Shown: positions 47,490 to 59,273, counted from the first letter of the stretch. The stretch: 64,000 nucleotides of DNA from Pseudocercospora fijiensis CIRAD86 (GCF_000340215.1 NW_006921544.1:898599-962598), one strand, 5' to 3'. The notes: generated from the sequence alone by a model not told the origin. Numbers and translations are program-made.

Positions 47490-50400
47490 CGTATACCCTT
47501 TATAAGAGGGTTGCGGATAAGATTAAGCCTATAAAGGGTAGTATATATATTACCGATAGGTCTAATCCTAGCGGAAATCCTAACTAGCGACAAAAGTGCC
47601 TTAACTAGGAAGCGATACTACTACCTAGGGATAGTCCGTACGACTAGAAATATATTATAAAAAAGTTCTCTACTATCCCTAGAGGGTTAAGGCTAATAGA
47701 GGAGAGGCTTACGAAGATTAAACCTAGTATAGAGCTTTCGGATCGTAAGCTTAACCTACTCTACGAGCTTATATATAACCGCGAAGCCGTATTAGTATAT
47801 AACTTTACTTACCTAGGTAGAATTAACCCGGAGGTTGCCCCTCTATAAAAGATCCGAACGATCGAATATAAGCCTTAGGCCTATCTAGGGTTTAAACTAA
47901 ACCTAAGCCTACGAGGTATAGTTAAGGATATAATACGGTAGCGTATAAAGGCCGGTATACTAGAGCCTGCCTATACCTCGTATTGCAATCTATACTTCCT
48001 AGTTTAAAAGAAGATAGCTCCTAGGGAACTAAAGAAGTACCGTCTAATTAACGCTATATAAAAGTTAAATATAGTTACAATTAGAGATACTAACCTTCCT
48101 CCGGAGACTAATAGGTTCTTAGAAGCCTTCGCTAATTGTATAGTAGCCTTACTAGTTAATATATTCTCGGGCTACGACTAGATCCCTCTCTATCCTAATA
48201 GCCGAGACCTTACTAGCTTCGAGACGCCTCTTAGGCTATACCGATAAACTACTCTTCCCTAAGGGGCGACTAACTTAGTAGCCTAGTTCGTTCGTATTAT
48301 AAACTAAGTCCTCGCGGCCTATATCTCCTATATAGCGATGCCTTTCCTCGACGATATCGGTATTAAGGGCCCTAAAACTAGGTACGATAATAAAGAAGTA
48401 GAGCCTAGTATCTAGAGGTTCTTTCTAGAATATATCTAGAACCTCGATAGTATCCTCTACGACCTAGAGCGAGCTAATCTAACGGTCTATAGAGAAAAGC
48501 TTTAGCTCCTATATAAGCGAATAAATATTATCGGGTTTATAACCGATAAGAACGGCCGCTATCCTAATAATATACGGGTCCTAAATATAGTGTCCTAGCC
48601 GGATCCTACCTATTAGAAGGATATCTAAACCTAGCTTAGAGTAGTCTCTTACTTCCGTATCTAGGTCGAGAACTTTATATTAGTATATAAACCCTTATAC
48701 GCCTTACTTAAGAAGGATACTAAGTTCGAATAGACCTCCGTATACTAAGTAGCTAAGGATACGGTAACTAAGGTACTCGTTAGCGTACCTATACTTACTT
48801 CTATTAACTACTTAGAGGGTGCGGGTTTGCTAGTTATTACTATCGACTCGAGCGAGGAAGGCTACGGCGAGATAATAATATAGTATAACCGTAAGAAGCT
48901 ATCCTTACGTTACCCTATCTAGTACGACTTAGGACTATAGAAACTAATCGAGGCCCGATATAACGCTAGCAAGCGAGAATACCTTAGGGTCTATAAGGCC
49001 CTAAAGAAGTTCCGACTATAGCTCTTCGGTATATTCTTTCGCCTAGAGATCGATACTTAGACGCTAGTCTACTAGCTTAACCGTATAGCCTCCGACCTAC
49101 TAAACTCTACGATAGCTCGGTAGGTTACCTAGATCTATTTATTTAACTTCGATGTCTTCTATATACCTAGAAAGAAGTATACTAGACTAGATAGCCTTTC
49201 TAGAAGGCCTAGTATAGAGGAAGATCTCGCCGAGATAATAGAGGAAGAGGATATCGACGCGGTTATTAACTACACCTTTATTACTGCCTTCTATATTAAT
49301 GCTATACTAGCAATTACTAGGTCCGCTACTAACAATTAGCCCGATAGTTAACCTAGTAACTAACCTAACGAACCTAACGGGCAGCCTAAGGATAGGCCCG
49401 AAGAAGGTCCTACTCCTAGTAGCGATACCGAGACTAAAGCTAAGGCGGATAAATTAGATAGGGATAATATACTTAATAGAGTCTACTCCGACGACTCCTA
49501 TTATATCGCCTATTTCCTAACCTATACGAAGCAAGTACCTAGTCTCTTAAAGAGTTAATACCGTCGAGTTATTCGCTATTCTCGAAGGTTCCTTATTAAA
49601 GATTATATCCTTTAGCGGTAAGCAATAGTTAATACGCCTCTCTAGCGTATTATTAATAATCCTATAGTAAGATAAGAAATCCTTCGAGTAGTTTACGACG
49701 AGCTTAGCTACCGGGCGGCGGAGGGTACCTTCGATATCCTTCGTCGGCGATACTAGTAGGATAGCGTATAGGCTAATATCTCTCCCTACTATAAGAGCTG
49801 TCCTAAATGCAATTTTAGGAATAGCTACCGTCGACTAGGCGAGCTATATATCCCTACTACTTAATTAGTTAGGGATCGGTAGTATAGTAATAGTATTTAT
49901 CTAAGCCGGAATAATAGCCTTTATATTATTCGAGAAGGTCTTTCTTAGTAGCCTAAAGCCTATTATTTCCGCAAGGGCTATAGTGCTATTAACGCCTATA
50001 ATATAGCTACCTTCCTATTTAAGGACCTATTCTACCGATAGGGCACGCCCTATAAAATTAGCTTAGACAATACTACGACTAATATAGCTAAAGAAGTTTA
50101 AGCGCTACTTGTTTCTTATAAGGCGAAGACCGTTCGTATCTCCCCGTACTATCCCTAATCTAATACTATCGTTAAGCGCGGCTATTAGTCTTTAATCGAT
50201 GCCTTATCTAATTTAACTAATAGTAGTAATAGATTAGTCGCAATCTCTACCTACGTCCTAGCCCTTCTCTAGGTAGACCGAACGACTATTATTGATACTA
50301 CTAGACTTATACTAGCGGAGCTTATAATTAGAAGAGACGCTATTCTTCCGATTAAGTTGTTATACTATACGTATAGCGTTTACGACTAGGGGTCTATTCG

Positions 50401-51100
50401 TACTAGAGTAGATCTTCTTACCCTACGCGCTAAGGCTCTTAAGGATATAACTAATACTTCTTAAGAGGGACTTGCTCGATAACGACGCCTTCGTAAAGAG
50501 GCTAAGTAGTATTTCGATAACTATAATACTATTAATTAGGAACCTCTAAAGGTTAGCGATATAGTTCTCTTCTACCGGTCCGAGCTAGAATATAGTTACT
50601 CCTATAAACTAGCCTTTAAATAGAAAGGGCCTTATAGGGCCTAGGAGGTCCTTTACGATAGTTATACGTACTATCTTTAGGAACTTAATAGTGCTACCTT
50701 AAAGCACTCGTACCCTCGGGCTAACCTAAAGAAGATCGTCGAATTAAGAGAACCTACCTACTCTCCCCTAACCGAGGAAGAAGTTAGTACCTCTATAGAC
50801 CCTCTACCGACCTTAGATACCTATCGAGAAGAGGATCCTACCGCGATTATAGATCCTATTCTACCTAAGAACTATACGCATCCCTAGATACGTCTTAGTA
50901 AGCTATTAGGAATAACTTATAAATAAAGGGAGGGTTATATACATATTAATTACGTATAGAGTATTTCCGATATTAATTCTAATAGTAAACTAGACTTCTA
51001 GCTATCTAACTCTAACTCCGAGGAGGAACTCGACTAGTCTAGCGACGAAGACTGCCTAGAATTATAGGTATTAGACGACCCTAACCCCGAGACTAAATAA
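47490..51100 (+). pseudogene. pol of A2 (RT, RNase H, integrase)
   Basis: Frame 2 for RT, RNase H and integrase alike, without the frameshift seen in A1. RT site PFLDDIGIKG near 48345; RNase H TIDSSEEG near 48845; tether FYIPRKKYTRLDSLSRR near 49160; integrase zinc region LSYRAAEGT...CPKC at 49700-49815; core VRISPYYP near 50135; C-terminal region to about 50800, then acidic tail (EEELD.SSDED) ending near 51100. No chromodomain. Confidence 0.85.
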
Positions 51101-51376
51101 TTGCTTACTCTTCCTTACCTCTATCTACCTCTACTACGCTACTTCCTTGCTCTAATTAACTATTCTCCGTACTATTAATGTAGTACGCTATCCTATAGCT
51201 TTAGTCCTTACCTACTATCTATTCCTACTAATGTTTATACTCTCGTTTATTGTTTATTGTTTTTAACTTATCTTATTATTGCTTTTTGCTTTTAATTTAC
51301 CTTCGATAGATATTACTCTAACTTTATTCCATTTTGCCTTTTTTATTAGAAAGAACTATACGTAGTATAACTTCCT

Positions 51377-51399
51377 AATAATATCCCGGGGGTAGTATT
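51377..51399 (-). repeat. CCCC/GGGG palindrome downstream of A2 pol
   Basis: Arms AATAATATCCC and GGGGGTAGTATT, symmetry extending to CTTCCT...AGGAAG. Confidence 0.88.
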
Positions 51400-51830
51400 A
51401 GGAAGCTAGCCGAACCTAACTCCCCTACCCTTCTAGGACTACTTCCCTTTAGTTTCCTAGACTCTAGTAACTACCCTTAGGTAGTATCGATAATAAGATA
51501 CTCTACTAGAGGAGACTATTCCTACCCTAATTAGTACTAGTTATATAGGATACTAAGAAAGGGAGGTTCCCTATACCTCTCCCTTCCTACCTCTTAGATA
51601 GACGTAGTAACCTAGGCCTATAGCCTCTAAGAATAGGGACCTTAGGCTATTAAGCTTAGTGTCTAGAAGAAGGAAGAAGGTAAACGTACGGACTATATTT
51701 ACGTACTTACTAATATAAAAGGTAATGCTATATCTATAACGGTAGCGCTATAGGCTAATATACTACTAAATTAGCTACGCTAGGTCTAGGCGACTTGCTC
51801 CTCGTTACCGAGTATCTCTAAAGAAAAGCT

Positions 51831-51853
51831 AATACTATCCCGGGGGTATTATT
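51831..51853 (+). repeat. CCCC/GGGG palindrome upstream of A2 ORF3
   Basis: Arms AATACTATCCC and GGGGGTATTATT. Confidence 0.88.
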
Positions 51854-52271
51854 AGTTCCGCTAGGCTTACTACTATAGATTTCTACTAGGGACTAGAACT
51901 AACTAGTTATATTTCGAGCGCGCGAGAATCTACGATAGCTAAAGGTTAATAAAAGCGCGTAGTCGCTACTAGTAATTAGCTAGATCGATTATTAAACTTT
52001 AGCCTATCCTAATAATAAAGAAGTCTCGTATATAGCTTTACTTTTATATATAGCCGTTATCCGTTTGCTTTACTAGCGTAGAATATACGGACTGCGTTAC
52101 CTTCGTACCCTATTTAAAGCGAGCTTCCTAAGCTCCTTCTTCTACTCGATTACTAACTAACTCGCTACCGCCTAACTACCCCCCCCCCTTCTATCTAAGC
52201 CCTTTAATTAATATTATTAAGTAACGAATACGTTTTGCAAAACTCGTTTCTAAACCGCTTCGGTTAACTAG

Positions 52272-55066
52272 ATATTTTCCGGCGCCCCGAACCTACTAGG
52301 CGCTAGTAGTAGCGGCAACCTACCGGCTCCTATTAACCTAAACCTAGCCGCCCTAGTCCCGATCGAAGCCCTATCCGATAGCGCCTTAGCTACTATAACT
52401 AGCCTCGAGTACTGCTTTTAGATCGTTATCGCCCTTAAAGATCCTTAGAAGATAATCGAGAACGCTCGTACCCTACTACGTATTATTAATAGGAATATTA
52501 AGAAGGCTACTATCTTAGTTATATACGGTATAAACAACTTACGTTAGTCTATCGGTAAGCGTATCTTTAAGCGCGATATTCTAAATAATATAGATATTTA
52601 ATAAGCCTTTCCTATTGTCTATAGCCTCGAGATAGCTAGTATCTAGATTCGCTTACGCTTTAAGACCCTCGATTAGGCCTTCGAATATTAGGGAGGCCTA
52701 AGTAGTCTTCGTAAGAGCCTTATTAACTTCGCCTATAGTAGATAAGAGCGTACTAAGTAGGTCTCTTCGTTCGTTAATAAGTATCTAGTCTGTCGCTAAG
52801 GCGCCGAGTACCTTTCCTATACTATAATCTATCGTATATCTACCGCTAGCAAGAAGGTAGGCAAGTAGTTACTTAACTTGTCCTTTACGCTTAACGACTT
52901 TACGATAGCCTACTAGAAGCGGTATAACGATACTATTATCGAGGTAGATTTTAATATATAGACTACTAAGGATCTACTAAAAGAGAAGGGCTATTATATT
53001 AATAGTATAGGCTTTATTATTAAAGGTTAAGAGGCTCCTATCGTTAATGTTCTTAAACGCAAGGTTCTTCGCCTAGAAATAGAGGCCGATACGGCTACTA
53101 GTCTTACGCCCGCTATAGAAATATAGGCTAAAGATCGTCGCTCGACCTATAACTATAAGGTCTCTTAAGAAGTTAAAGACGAGCGCGCTAAGGCCGAAGT
53201 AGCGCGTTAGAAGGTACTATACGCTCGCTAGGCCCTCTATAAGGCTACTAAGAAGTCTAGTACGCCTTCTAGTACTACTAACTATAATAACTCGGATCTT
53301 AATATACTAGATACGCTACTAGAAGACGTCTCCTCCGAAGGCTCTTTTAGCGAGCGCGGGGATAGAGGCCTCTCGCCGATCCTATTAACTAAGAATATCT
53401 ATAGTTCTTATAAGGGCGACTCTATTACGTATATTATTACTAAGATCGATATAGTTCCTAAGGCTACTATAGGTAAAGCTCCTACCGCCTTATCTATCTA
53501 TTAATAGCTCGACGACCTTAGTAAGCTAGGTAAAGAGTAGTTTACTATATATACTAACTATATTAAGAAGGCCGCTAAGGTCTATAGTCTCTATACTAGT
53601 ACTAAGGCGAGTGTCCTTATCGGCCGCCTATTAAAGATTAGGCGCGAGATTGCTAATTAGGATGCCTTTACTACTATTAAGACTAATTATACTAACTAGT
53701 TTCCTAGACGTCCTACTACTACCCCGACCTCCTTAGAACTCTACGTATTAAACCCTACTAGTACTATTACTCGCGATCTTACGCTAACTAATCGTTAGAG
53801 TAAGTTAGTCGCTAGTATTCTCGGCTAAGGTACCTCCTTCGACCGCTTTCGTTAGACTAGTAATACTATCTTCCCTCGAGTCTTCGGTTAGATATAATTA
53901 CCTCGTAGAGCGTACCTTTCTCTTATCGTCGACTTAATATAGGAGGAGTTCGTATATACTTTTAGTATATACGTAAGCTGCCTAAGTCTAAGTAAGAAGG
54001 CCGTAATACTCTTTTAACCTATAGTATAAGTAACTAAATCGTCCGTTAGCATCCTAACTTATAGCTCTTAGCCGTTACCCTTCGACCTAATTACGTATAT
54101 AAGCTTATCTCCGTCCCTAAGCCTACTAAGTACTTTAAGGTAGGTAAAGGCAGTTATAAGAACTGCCCTACTAAGGAGACTTCTCGTCTCGGATAAGATA
54201 TAGTTAAGCTCGTAGCTAGTTAGGATACTAGCTATCTACGTATTAAGGTTTGTCTTATATCTAAAGATAAGACTATCTATTTAACTATTATCGAGGGTAT
54301 ATACGAACTAGAGGTCTTTGAGAACTAGGCTAAGAAGCTTAAGGGCTGTAGCCTAGTTCTACTAAACAAGATTAGCAAGTTTACTAATAAGTAATATCTT
54401 ACTACCGACGACCTCGAATATATATTCGATAGTTAACCTAACGAAGGCGAGGTAGCTTAGTAGATCCTTAACCCTCTAAAGGAATATAAAGTCTCTATTT
54501 AGATACTATACCTTCTATATAGTAATCTAAAGGCTAAGAGCGACCGTATATTAATTGAACTAGGCTACTCTCGCGTTATTAACGGTACTAAGATTAAGGG
54601 CTATAAGAACTTAACTATCTCCGAGGTTGCTAAGGCGTACTATAATCTAACCGCCCTTCTAGGTTTAAATACCTTCGTACTATTCGCCTTCCCTACGGCT
54701 ATCTTAGTCGAAGGCCTTAGTTGTATTTCCGATGCCCTAGTCGGTAGAATCCCTTAGTTAAGTTACGTTATTTAGAACGAAGTTAAACAAATCCTCTAGT
54801 TTAGTAAGGAGGAGCTTAAGGAATATCTACGCGAGTAGGAAAAGGCTATATAGGACAAGGCTACTAATCTCCTCGTTAATTAAGCTTACTACGAGGCCGA
54901 GTACTTCGGTACTAATAGCTTTAATACCTACGGAGGAGTTTAGGAGAACCGACTAGCTAATAAGGTTATTGCTAGTAAGGATTACGGTATATTAAAGTAG
55001 TAGTAAGTCGGTATAATAGATTAGTTATTACTTAGAGAACTGTTTCTATATATTAATAGAATCTAG
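52272..55066 (+). pseudogene. ORF3 of A2, uninterrupted (about 930 codons)
   Basis: Starts at ATA 52272 (ATG in A1) and stays in one frame to about 55066 apart from Gln/Trp-type stops. Regions in order: Ser/Asn/Pro-rich N-terminus; helical domain to about residue 250; probable coiled coil rich in Glu/Ala/Arg/Lys (about 53060-53260); Asp/Ser linker (53270-53400); then two conserved globular-looking regions (53450-53660 and 53720-55050). I recognise no protease, polymerase, envelope or chromatin-binding motif. Conservation of the frame in two copies shows it was once coding. Possible roles: env-like, second gag-like or captured host protein. Confidence 0.7.
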
Positions 55067-55070
55067 GAAT

Positions 55071-55093
55071 AATACTACCCCGGGGGTATTATT
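55071..55093 (+). repeat. CCCC/GGGG palindrome after A2 ORF3
   Basis: Arms AATACTACCCC and GGGGGTATTATT. Confidence 0.9.
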
Positions 55094-55189
55094 GCGGAGT
55101 TTCTAAAAATAGCGTTTGCTAAGATGCCTAAGGTAACTATATAACTGTTTGTTTTAAGCACGCAATATAAAACGTATCTAGTTAGATAC

Positions 55190-55204
55190 GAAGAAAGGGA
55201 GGGA
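55190..55204 (+). promoter_or_regulatory. Polypurine tract of A2
   Basis: GAAGAAAGGGAGGGA, adjoining the 3' LTR, identical to A1. Confidence 0.85.
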
Positions 55205-55481
55205 TATTAGCTAGTAACCGGCCCTATATATATAGGCTAAGTTTTAAGCCTATAAAAGAGGCCTCCTTCGGTACTATAGATAGATTATTAACCTCGTATA
55301 GTATATTATTTATATTTCACTTCTACAATGCCTATATTATAGGGCTCTAGTTACTACCCTAAGCGACTTGTTTGTTATCCTATTATACTAAACATAGCTA
55401 CCTATATTGTTATAGGTTATATTACCCTCGGTTGCCTATACTATTGCTACTAGTAGTAGTAGTATTAGTTTCCGTCCTTTA
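55205..55481 (+). repeat. 3' LTR of A2
   Basis: 277 bp, matching the 5' LTR apart from transitions and a 3-bp difference in the (TAG)n tract. Confidence 0.93.
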
Positions 55482-55485
55482 CTAG
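55482..55485. repeat. Target-site duplication CTAG, right of A2
   Basis: Matches 43329-43332. Confidence 0.75.
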
Positions 55486-56410
55486 CGAGCTAAGTAGGTA
55501 GGCTAAGATTAGGCTCGTAAGAAGCAAGAGATATTATAGTTCCTAAAGGATCTATAGTCTATTAATCGTATAGAGTAGTATCGAGCCTAACTTTAGGCTA
55601 ATCTACGCTTGCTATATAAGATTAGTACTCTTATATAGCGCTATATACGCGCTCCTCTAGAAGCTTATAACTTCCGCTATCCCCTTACTAAGGGCAGTAT
55701 TAACGCTAAGCTAGTATAAGGATTAGTTAGCTAGTTCGAAGCGCTCTATCTATAATATACTCCTCCGCTACTATAGATAGCACTTCTATAGCCCTAGGTA
55801 TAGGTAGGCCCTTCTTTATCTAACCCTCTACTAGTATATCCTACTAGTATATATCTAGTATATACTCTAGTACCTACTCCTACTAAGACGACTAAGTTCC
55901 TCGCGCGCCTTAATACTAATCGCAAGAAAGCATAATAGGCTTAGTAGATAATTAACCTTCTAAATGCTAAGGATTAGCAACCTAATAACTCTAATTTACT
56001 ACTTCTAGAGCGTGTCCTATAGGATTAGTATAAAGATACTAATATCCTCGACGCTATCTAGCCTAGTAATACTCTTAGCTTTAGGGAAATTATATTACGG
56101 TTTACTAACGCTCGTAAAGAATAGCAGGTTAATTAGTAGCAACTTAGGGAGGTTGTTCTAACTGTTACTAGAGTTGCAATTACTTAGCGAGGGTAGACCC
56201 GCCTCCTTATACGATAGGTAGACTTCTAAGATAACGAGATAATAGCTAAATAGGAGGTAATAGAAGAATAGGAAGTAATAGAAGAATAGGAAGTAATAGA
56301 TAATTAGGAGGTAATAGAAGATACTAAACAGGCTAATAATAATTAGGAGATAGTTAATAAATAATGCTAAATAGACTAATAGTAATTAGGAGATAGTTAA
56401 TAGATAATTG
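55486..56410 (+). pseudogene. Helitron Rep-helicase, part 4 (C-terminal tail)
   Basis: Follows motif VI in the same protein once A2 is removed. Gln/Arg/Leu-rich helical tail with many former Gln codons now stops. 56245-56330 holds tandem units encoding Glu-Val-Ile-Glu-Glu-Gln variants (GAGGTAATAGAAGAATAG repeated about four times). The end lies between 56345 and 56410. Long charged tails after the helicase are unusual but occur in fungal Helitrons. Confidence 0.7.
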
Positions 56411-56619
56411 TATTTAATAGGTTAGTATATATATAGTTAATATAACGTTAGAGTTAACAAGCCCGTTTAGCCTAAGTTATACGGAGGGTACTAATAGCTT
56501 ATAACGATAAGTAAATTAGCTTAATATAAGTCTAAGACTAGATTGTTATCCGCCGCTCGCCTCCGGCTTCGCTCGGCTATTCTAACCTATACCGCGGGTC
56601 TATAGATACTTTATAGGCC
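56411..56619 (+). other. Probable Helitron 3' flank with GC-rich box
   Basis: No coding. 56546-56574 is the GC-rich box CCGCCGCTCGCCTCCGG followed by CTTCGCTCGG, inverted and uninterrupted relative to 4847-4952. It may be the Helitron 3' terminal structure, but no CTRR end next to a hairpin could be fixed. Confidence 0.4.
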
Positions 56620-58790
56620 CTAATTAAGGTAGTACTATATACTATAAGAAACTAACCTACGACGAGGATACTTAGATTAGAAACGATCTAGCCTACTATA
56701 GCTACGTTAGGTTCTCTAAAGCCGATCGAAATATATTAATATAGTATAATAGTAGGTCTAATAACGCTATATAAGGTAGAGCAATTGCCTTTATTATATA
56801 TATCCCTTACCCGCTATACTATATATATACTCGCTATATATTTAGGATAGTAGTTAGATTCTAAGGAAAGATTAGTCGAGACTAGATAATAGAGATCCTA
56901 TACAGCCTAGATATAAGTACTAAAACGACTTACTTCGCCTTTAAACCGAACGCCCTAACCTATTTTAGAAGACTCGCTACCCTCCTATCCCTAGCGACTA
57001 CCTTAGGCTATATCGCTTTTCCTCTAAGGTCTATAGCTATAAGGATAGGATATACTCGCCTCTAATTATCGAAAGGGTTAGCCTAGTAGTCTATACTAAG
57101 GTTTGTAGTACCTTTAGACGTATAGGTATAATAAATAAGGCTAGCTAGGATACTTAGGCAAGAGATAGTACTACTACCTTAGATAGTATTACGAGCGATA
57201 AGGGTTCTATAGAGCTATATAGTATAGCTATCTTTACTTAGTATAACGATAAGAAGGTCGAAGTTACTATAGCCCCTCTACCTATCGGAAGGATATCCCT
57301 ACCTAACTAGTTTAAACTAGAGTCCGCGATATATTAATAAAACTAGCGTAAAGTTAATAGAACCTCGAATAAAGGCTAGCTTTAACCCGCTTTCTATTCT
57401 AGATTCTAGTAATTCTATAGAGGAGACCCTATCTACTAGTACCTCTATAGTATAACTTAACCTAACCGTACCCTTAACTTTATTTCCTATCTATACTACG
57501 CTAAGATAACTTAGCCTAACGACGCTAGCTCGACTAAGTCTATCTATATTAGCTAGTATCCCCTTAACCTTAAGGAACATATCGATATAAATTGAATTTA
57601 AGGCTCCGTATCTTTCTTTCCTAAAACTATAGAAACGGCTATAAAAGTTTTTACTAGAATCTACTAAGAAGAGGTCTTTAGGAAGTAGTATAAGGAACTT
57701 AATATTCTTTACTAAGAAAACGGCCCTATCTACGCTCCCCGAGGTTCTATTCTATCTATTAACTATAATATCTATAGCCTAAATACTAAGATAGAGAATA
57801 CCCTTAATAGCTTTATTAAGAACAATCTTAAAGATAAGTATTAAGATATAGGCTAGTAATAGTACTCTATCGGTACTCTTAGAGTATGACTAACCCTTTC
57901 TTATCTTCTATATAGCGCTTAGGTATCTCCGAAAGGTACTAAGCGGATAACTATACTTCCTTAGATTTACTAATACGACTTAACTACTAGAAAGCTTAAT
58001 TACGAAGCTAGAAGAATATTTAAAAAGCTCGCCGCTACCTACCGAGATCTTCTTCCTAGTCCTACCTTGCCTTCTAGTCTTCTAAATAAGTATAGCTCTC
58101 CTCTATATATATTTCCGGCTATAGTATAATAGAAACTTAATCTTAGAATCCCTAGCTAGCCGATCTAAGGAGGACAATACTCTAGTATAGCAATATATCC
58201 TAAGATCCCTTCTATATATATAAGAACTACTTAAAGTAACACTAGAAGGATACTATAAAGGCCTACGTAGAGATAATAAGTAAGGTAATTAGGCTAAAAC
58301 GTAAGCGCTTCGGAGCGAAATCGTTCTTTAAGGCTATTATTAAGTTATACGATAATAGAACATATAGCTTAAGTAACGACCGCGATAGGTTTATACGCCT
58401 AAACTAGGATAACTTCTATAGATAGTAGTCTATATCTAACGCCGGTAAGAACTTTAACTCGGGAGGACAAGGATTTATATACTAGTAGAAGCCTAGTAAG
58501 ACGGATCTTTCTCTAGACTAGCGATAGTCTAGCGCTCCCCTCGTAAGACCTACTACCTACGCTTTAAAGGTCTCTACTCCTAGCAAGATACTCCTAAGTA
58601 CTAACCCCTAATAGCTTAGAACTCCTAGGAAGTAACCGCCTTAGCTATCTTCTTAAGAATAGCCCGTATCCCCTACTACTAATCCGAATAAGCGATAGAC
58701 TCGTTAGTATATACGACCTAAAGCTATATAAACCTAGTCTCTTATTAATTATTTTAACTAGTAGGGACTTTATAGAAACTAAAGTAGATA
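56620..58790 (+). pseudogene. Unidentified ORF upstream of LTR F1
   Basis: One plus-strand frame (frame 2) runs from about 56620 to about 58250 with Gln/Trp-type stops, then continues after a +1 shift to about 58790; roughly 720 codons. Features: mixed alpha/beta-looking central part with SPLIIERVSLVVYTKV and TIAPLPIGRISLP, a Lys/Arg-rich part near 58290, and a Pro/Ser/Gln-rich tail with NPNKR and a final LINYF. No motif recognised. Placed directly before a polypurine-like tract and an LTR, it occupies the position of ORF3 in family A. Confidence 0.5.
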
Positions 58791-58981
58791 AGGTCGTAGT
58801 AGGAATTAAGGTAGAGAAGCGGCTCGTAGTAGGAAGAAATAAGTATAAGGTATAGTAGCTAGTTAGCTATAATACCTTATAGTATAATTAGATCGGTAAT
58901 TATTTATATTTAAGACTTCTTAGTCTAGGGGGTAGAAAAAGCATTAGTCTAGGCGTAGACTTCTTAGTCTAGGAGGGATAA
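58791..58981 (+). other. 3' end of the element preceding LTR F1, with polypurine-like tract
   Basis: The block GACTTCTTAGTCTAGG occurs twice (about 58915 and 58958). The last bases AGGAGGGATAA adjoin LTR F1 and look like a polypurine tract, which makes F1 the 3' LTR of an element lying to its left. Confidence 0.5.
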
Positions 58982-59273
58982 TATAGTAGGGAAACCCGGC
59001 TTAGTATAGGCGTATACCTTACTTCCTTAAATACTATACGATATATATAATACTATAGTAGTAGATATATACTAGAATAGTACCCTATTTCGCTATAATA
59101 TAGCGTTCGTTACTAGCCTTCTATTCTTAGAAAAACTTATAATACCGCCCCTTAAAGGTATATAATACTACGTAGACGCCTCCTAGTTACCTAAGATATA
59201 CTAAATATAAGGTATATAATACTTAGTTCTCTATATATATACCTCTACCTACGACCTACCCGTCCCGCCTATA
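58982..59273 (+). repeat. LTR of family F, copy F1
   Basis: 292 bp, starts TATAGTAGGGAAACCCGG, ends GTCCCGCCTATA; TATAG/CTATA ends are inverted. Direct repeat of 59916-60252. A TA-rich promoter-like stretch lies inside. Likely a 3' LTR, since its matching 5' LTR is not to the left within the window. Confidence 0.75.

Larger units (their letters stand above)
51101..52271 (+). other. A2 spacer between pol and ORF3
   Basis: Counterpart of 17197-18335, no gene recognised. Two palindromes at 51377 and 51831 flank about 430 bp. A run of C precedes ORF3 near 52180. Confidence 0.55.
43333..55481 (+). mobile_element. Gypsy family A, copy A2 (complete, uninterrupted)
   Basis: 12,149 bp, same layout as A1 without the hAT insertion. 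More heavily RIP-mutated than A1, with fewer CpA/TpG left, but its pol and ORF3 have fewer frameshifts, so it is the better reference for gene order. It lacks about 180 bp at the gag/pol junction present in A1. Confidence 0.93.
6925..56410 (+). mobile_element. Helitron (Rep-helicase element), split by A1, B and A2
   Basis: Four plus-strand pieces (6925-9255, 25223-25890, 39865-43332, 55486-56410) join into one Helitron protein when A1, B(+C) and A2 are removed with one copy of each target duplication. The frame runs through all three junctions, for example FALYPRFRYVSLNTL across the B site. Order: long N-terminal region, DUF6570-like block, Helitron_like_N, HUH Rep, PIF1-type helicase, Gln/Glu-rich tail. 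Terminal TC and hairpin-CTRR ends could not be assigned, so the bounds are those of the coding region only. Confidence 0.85.

Noticed and set aside
3797..55093. Palindromes as bacterial-type terminators
   Set aside because: The organism is eukaryotic and hairpin terminators of that type do not apply; no T-run follows.
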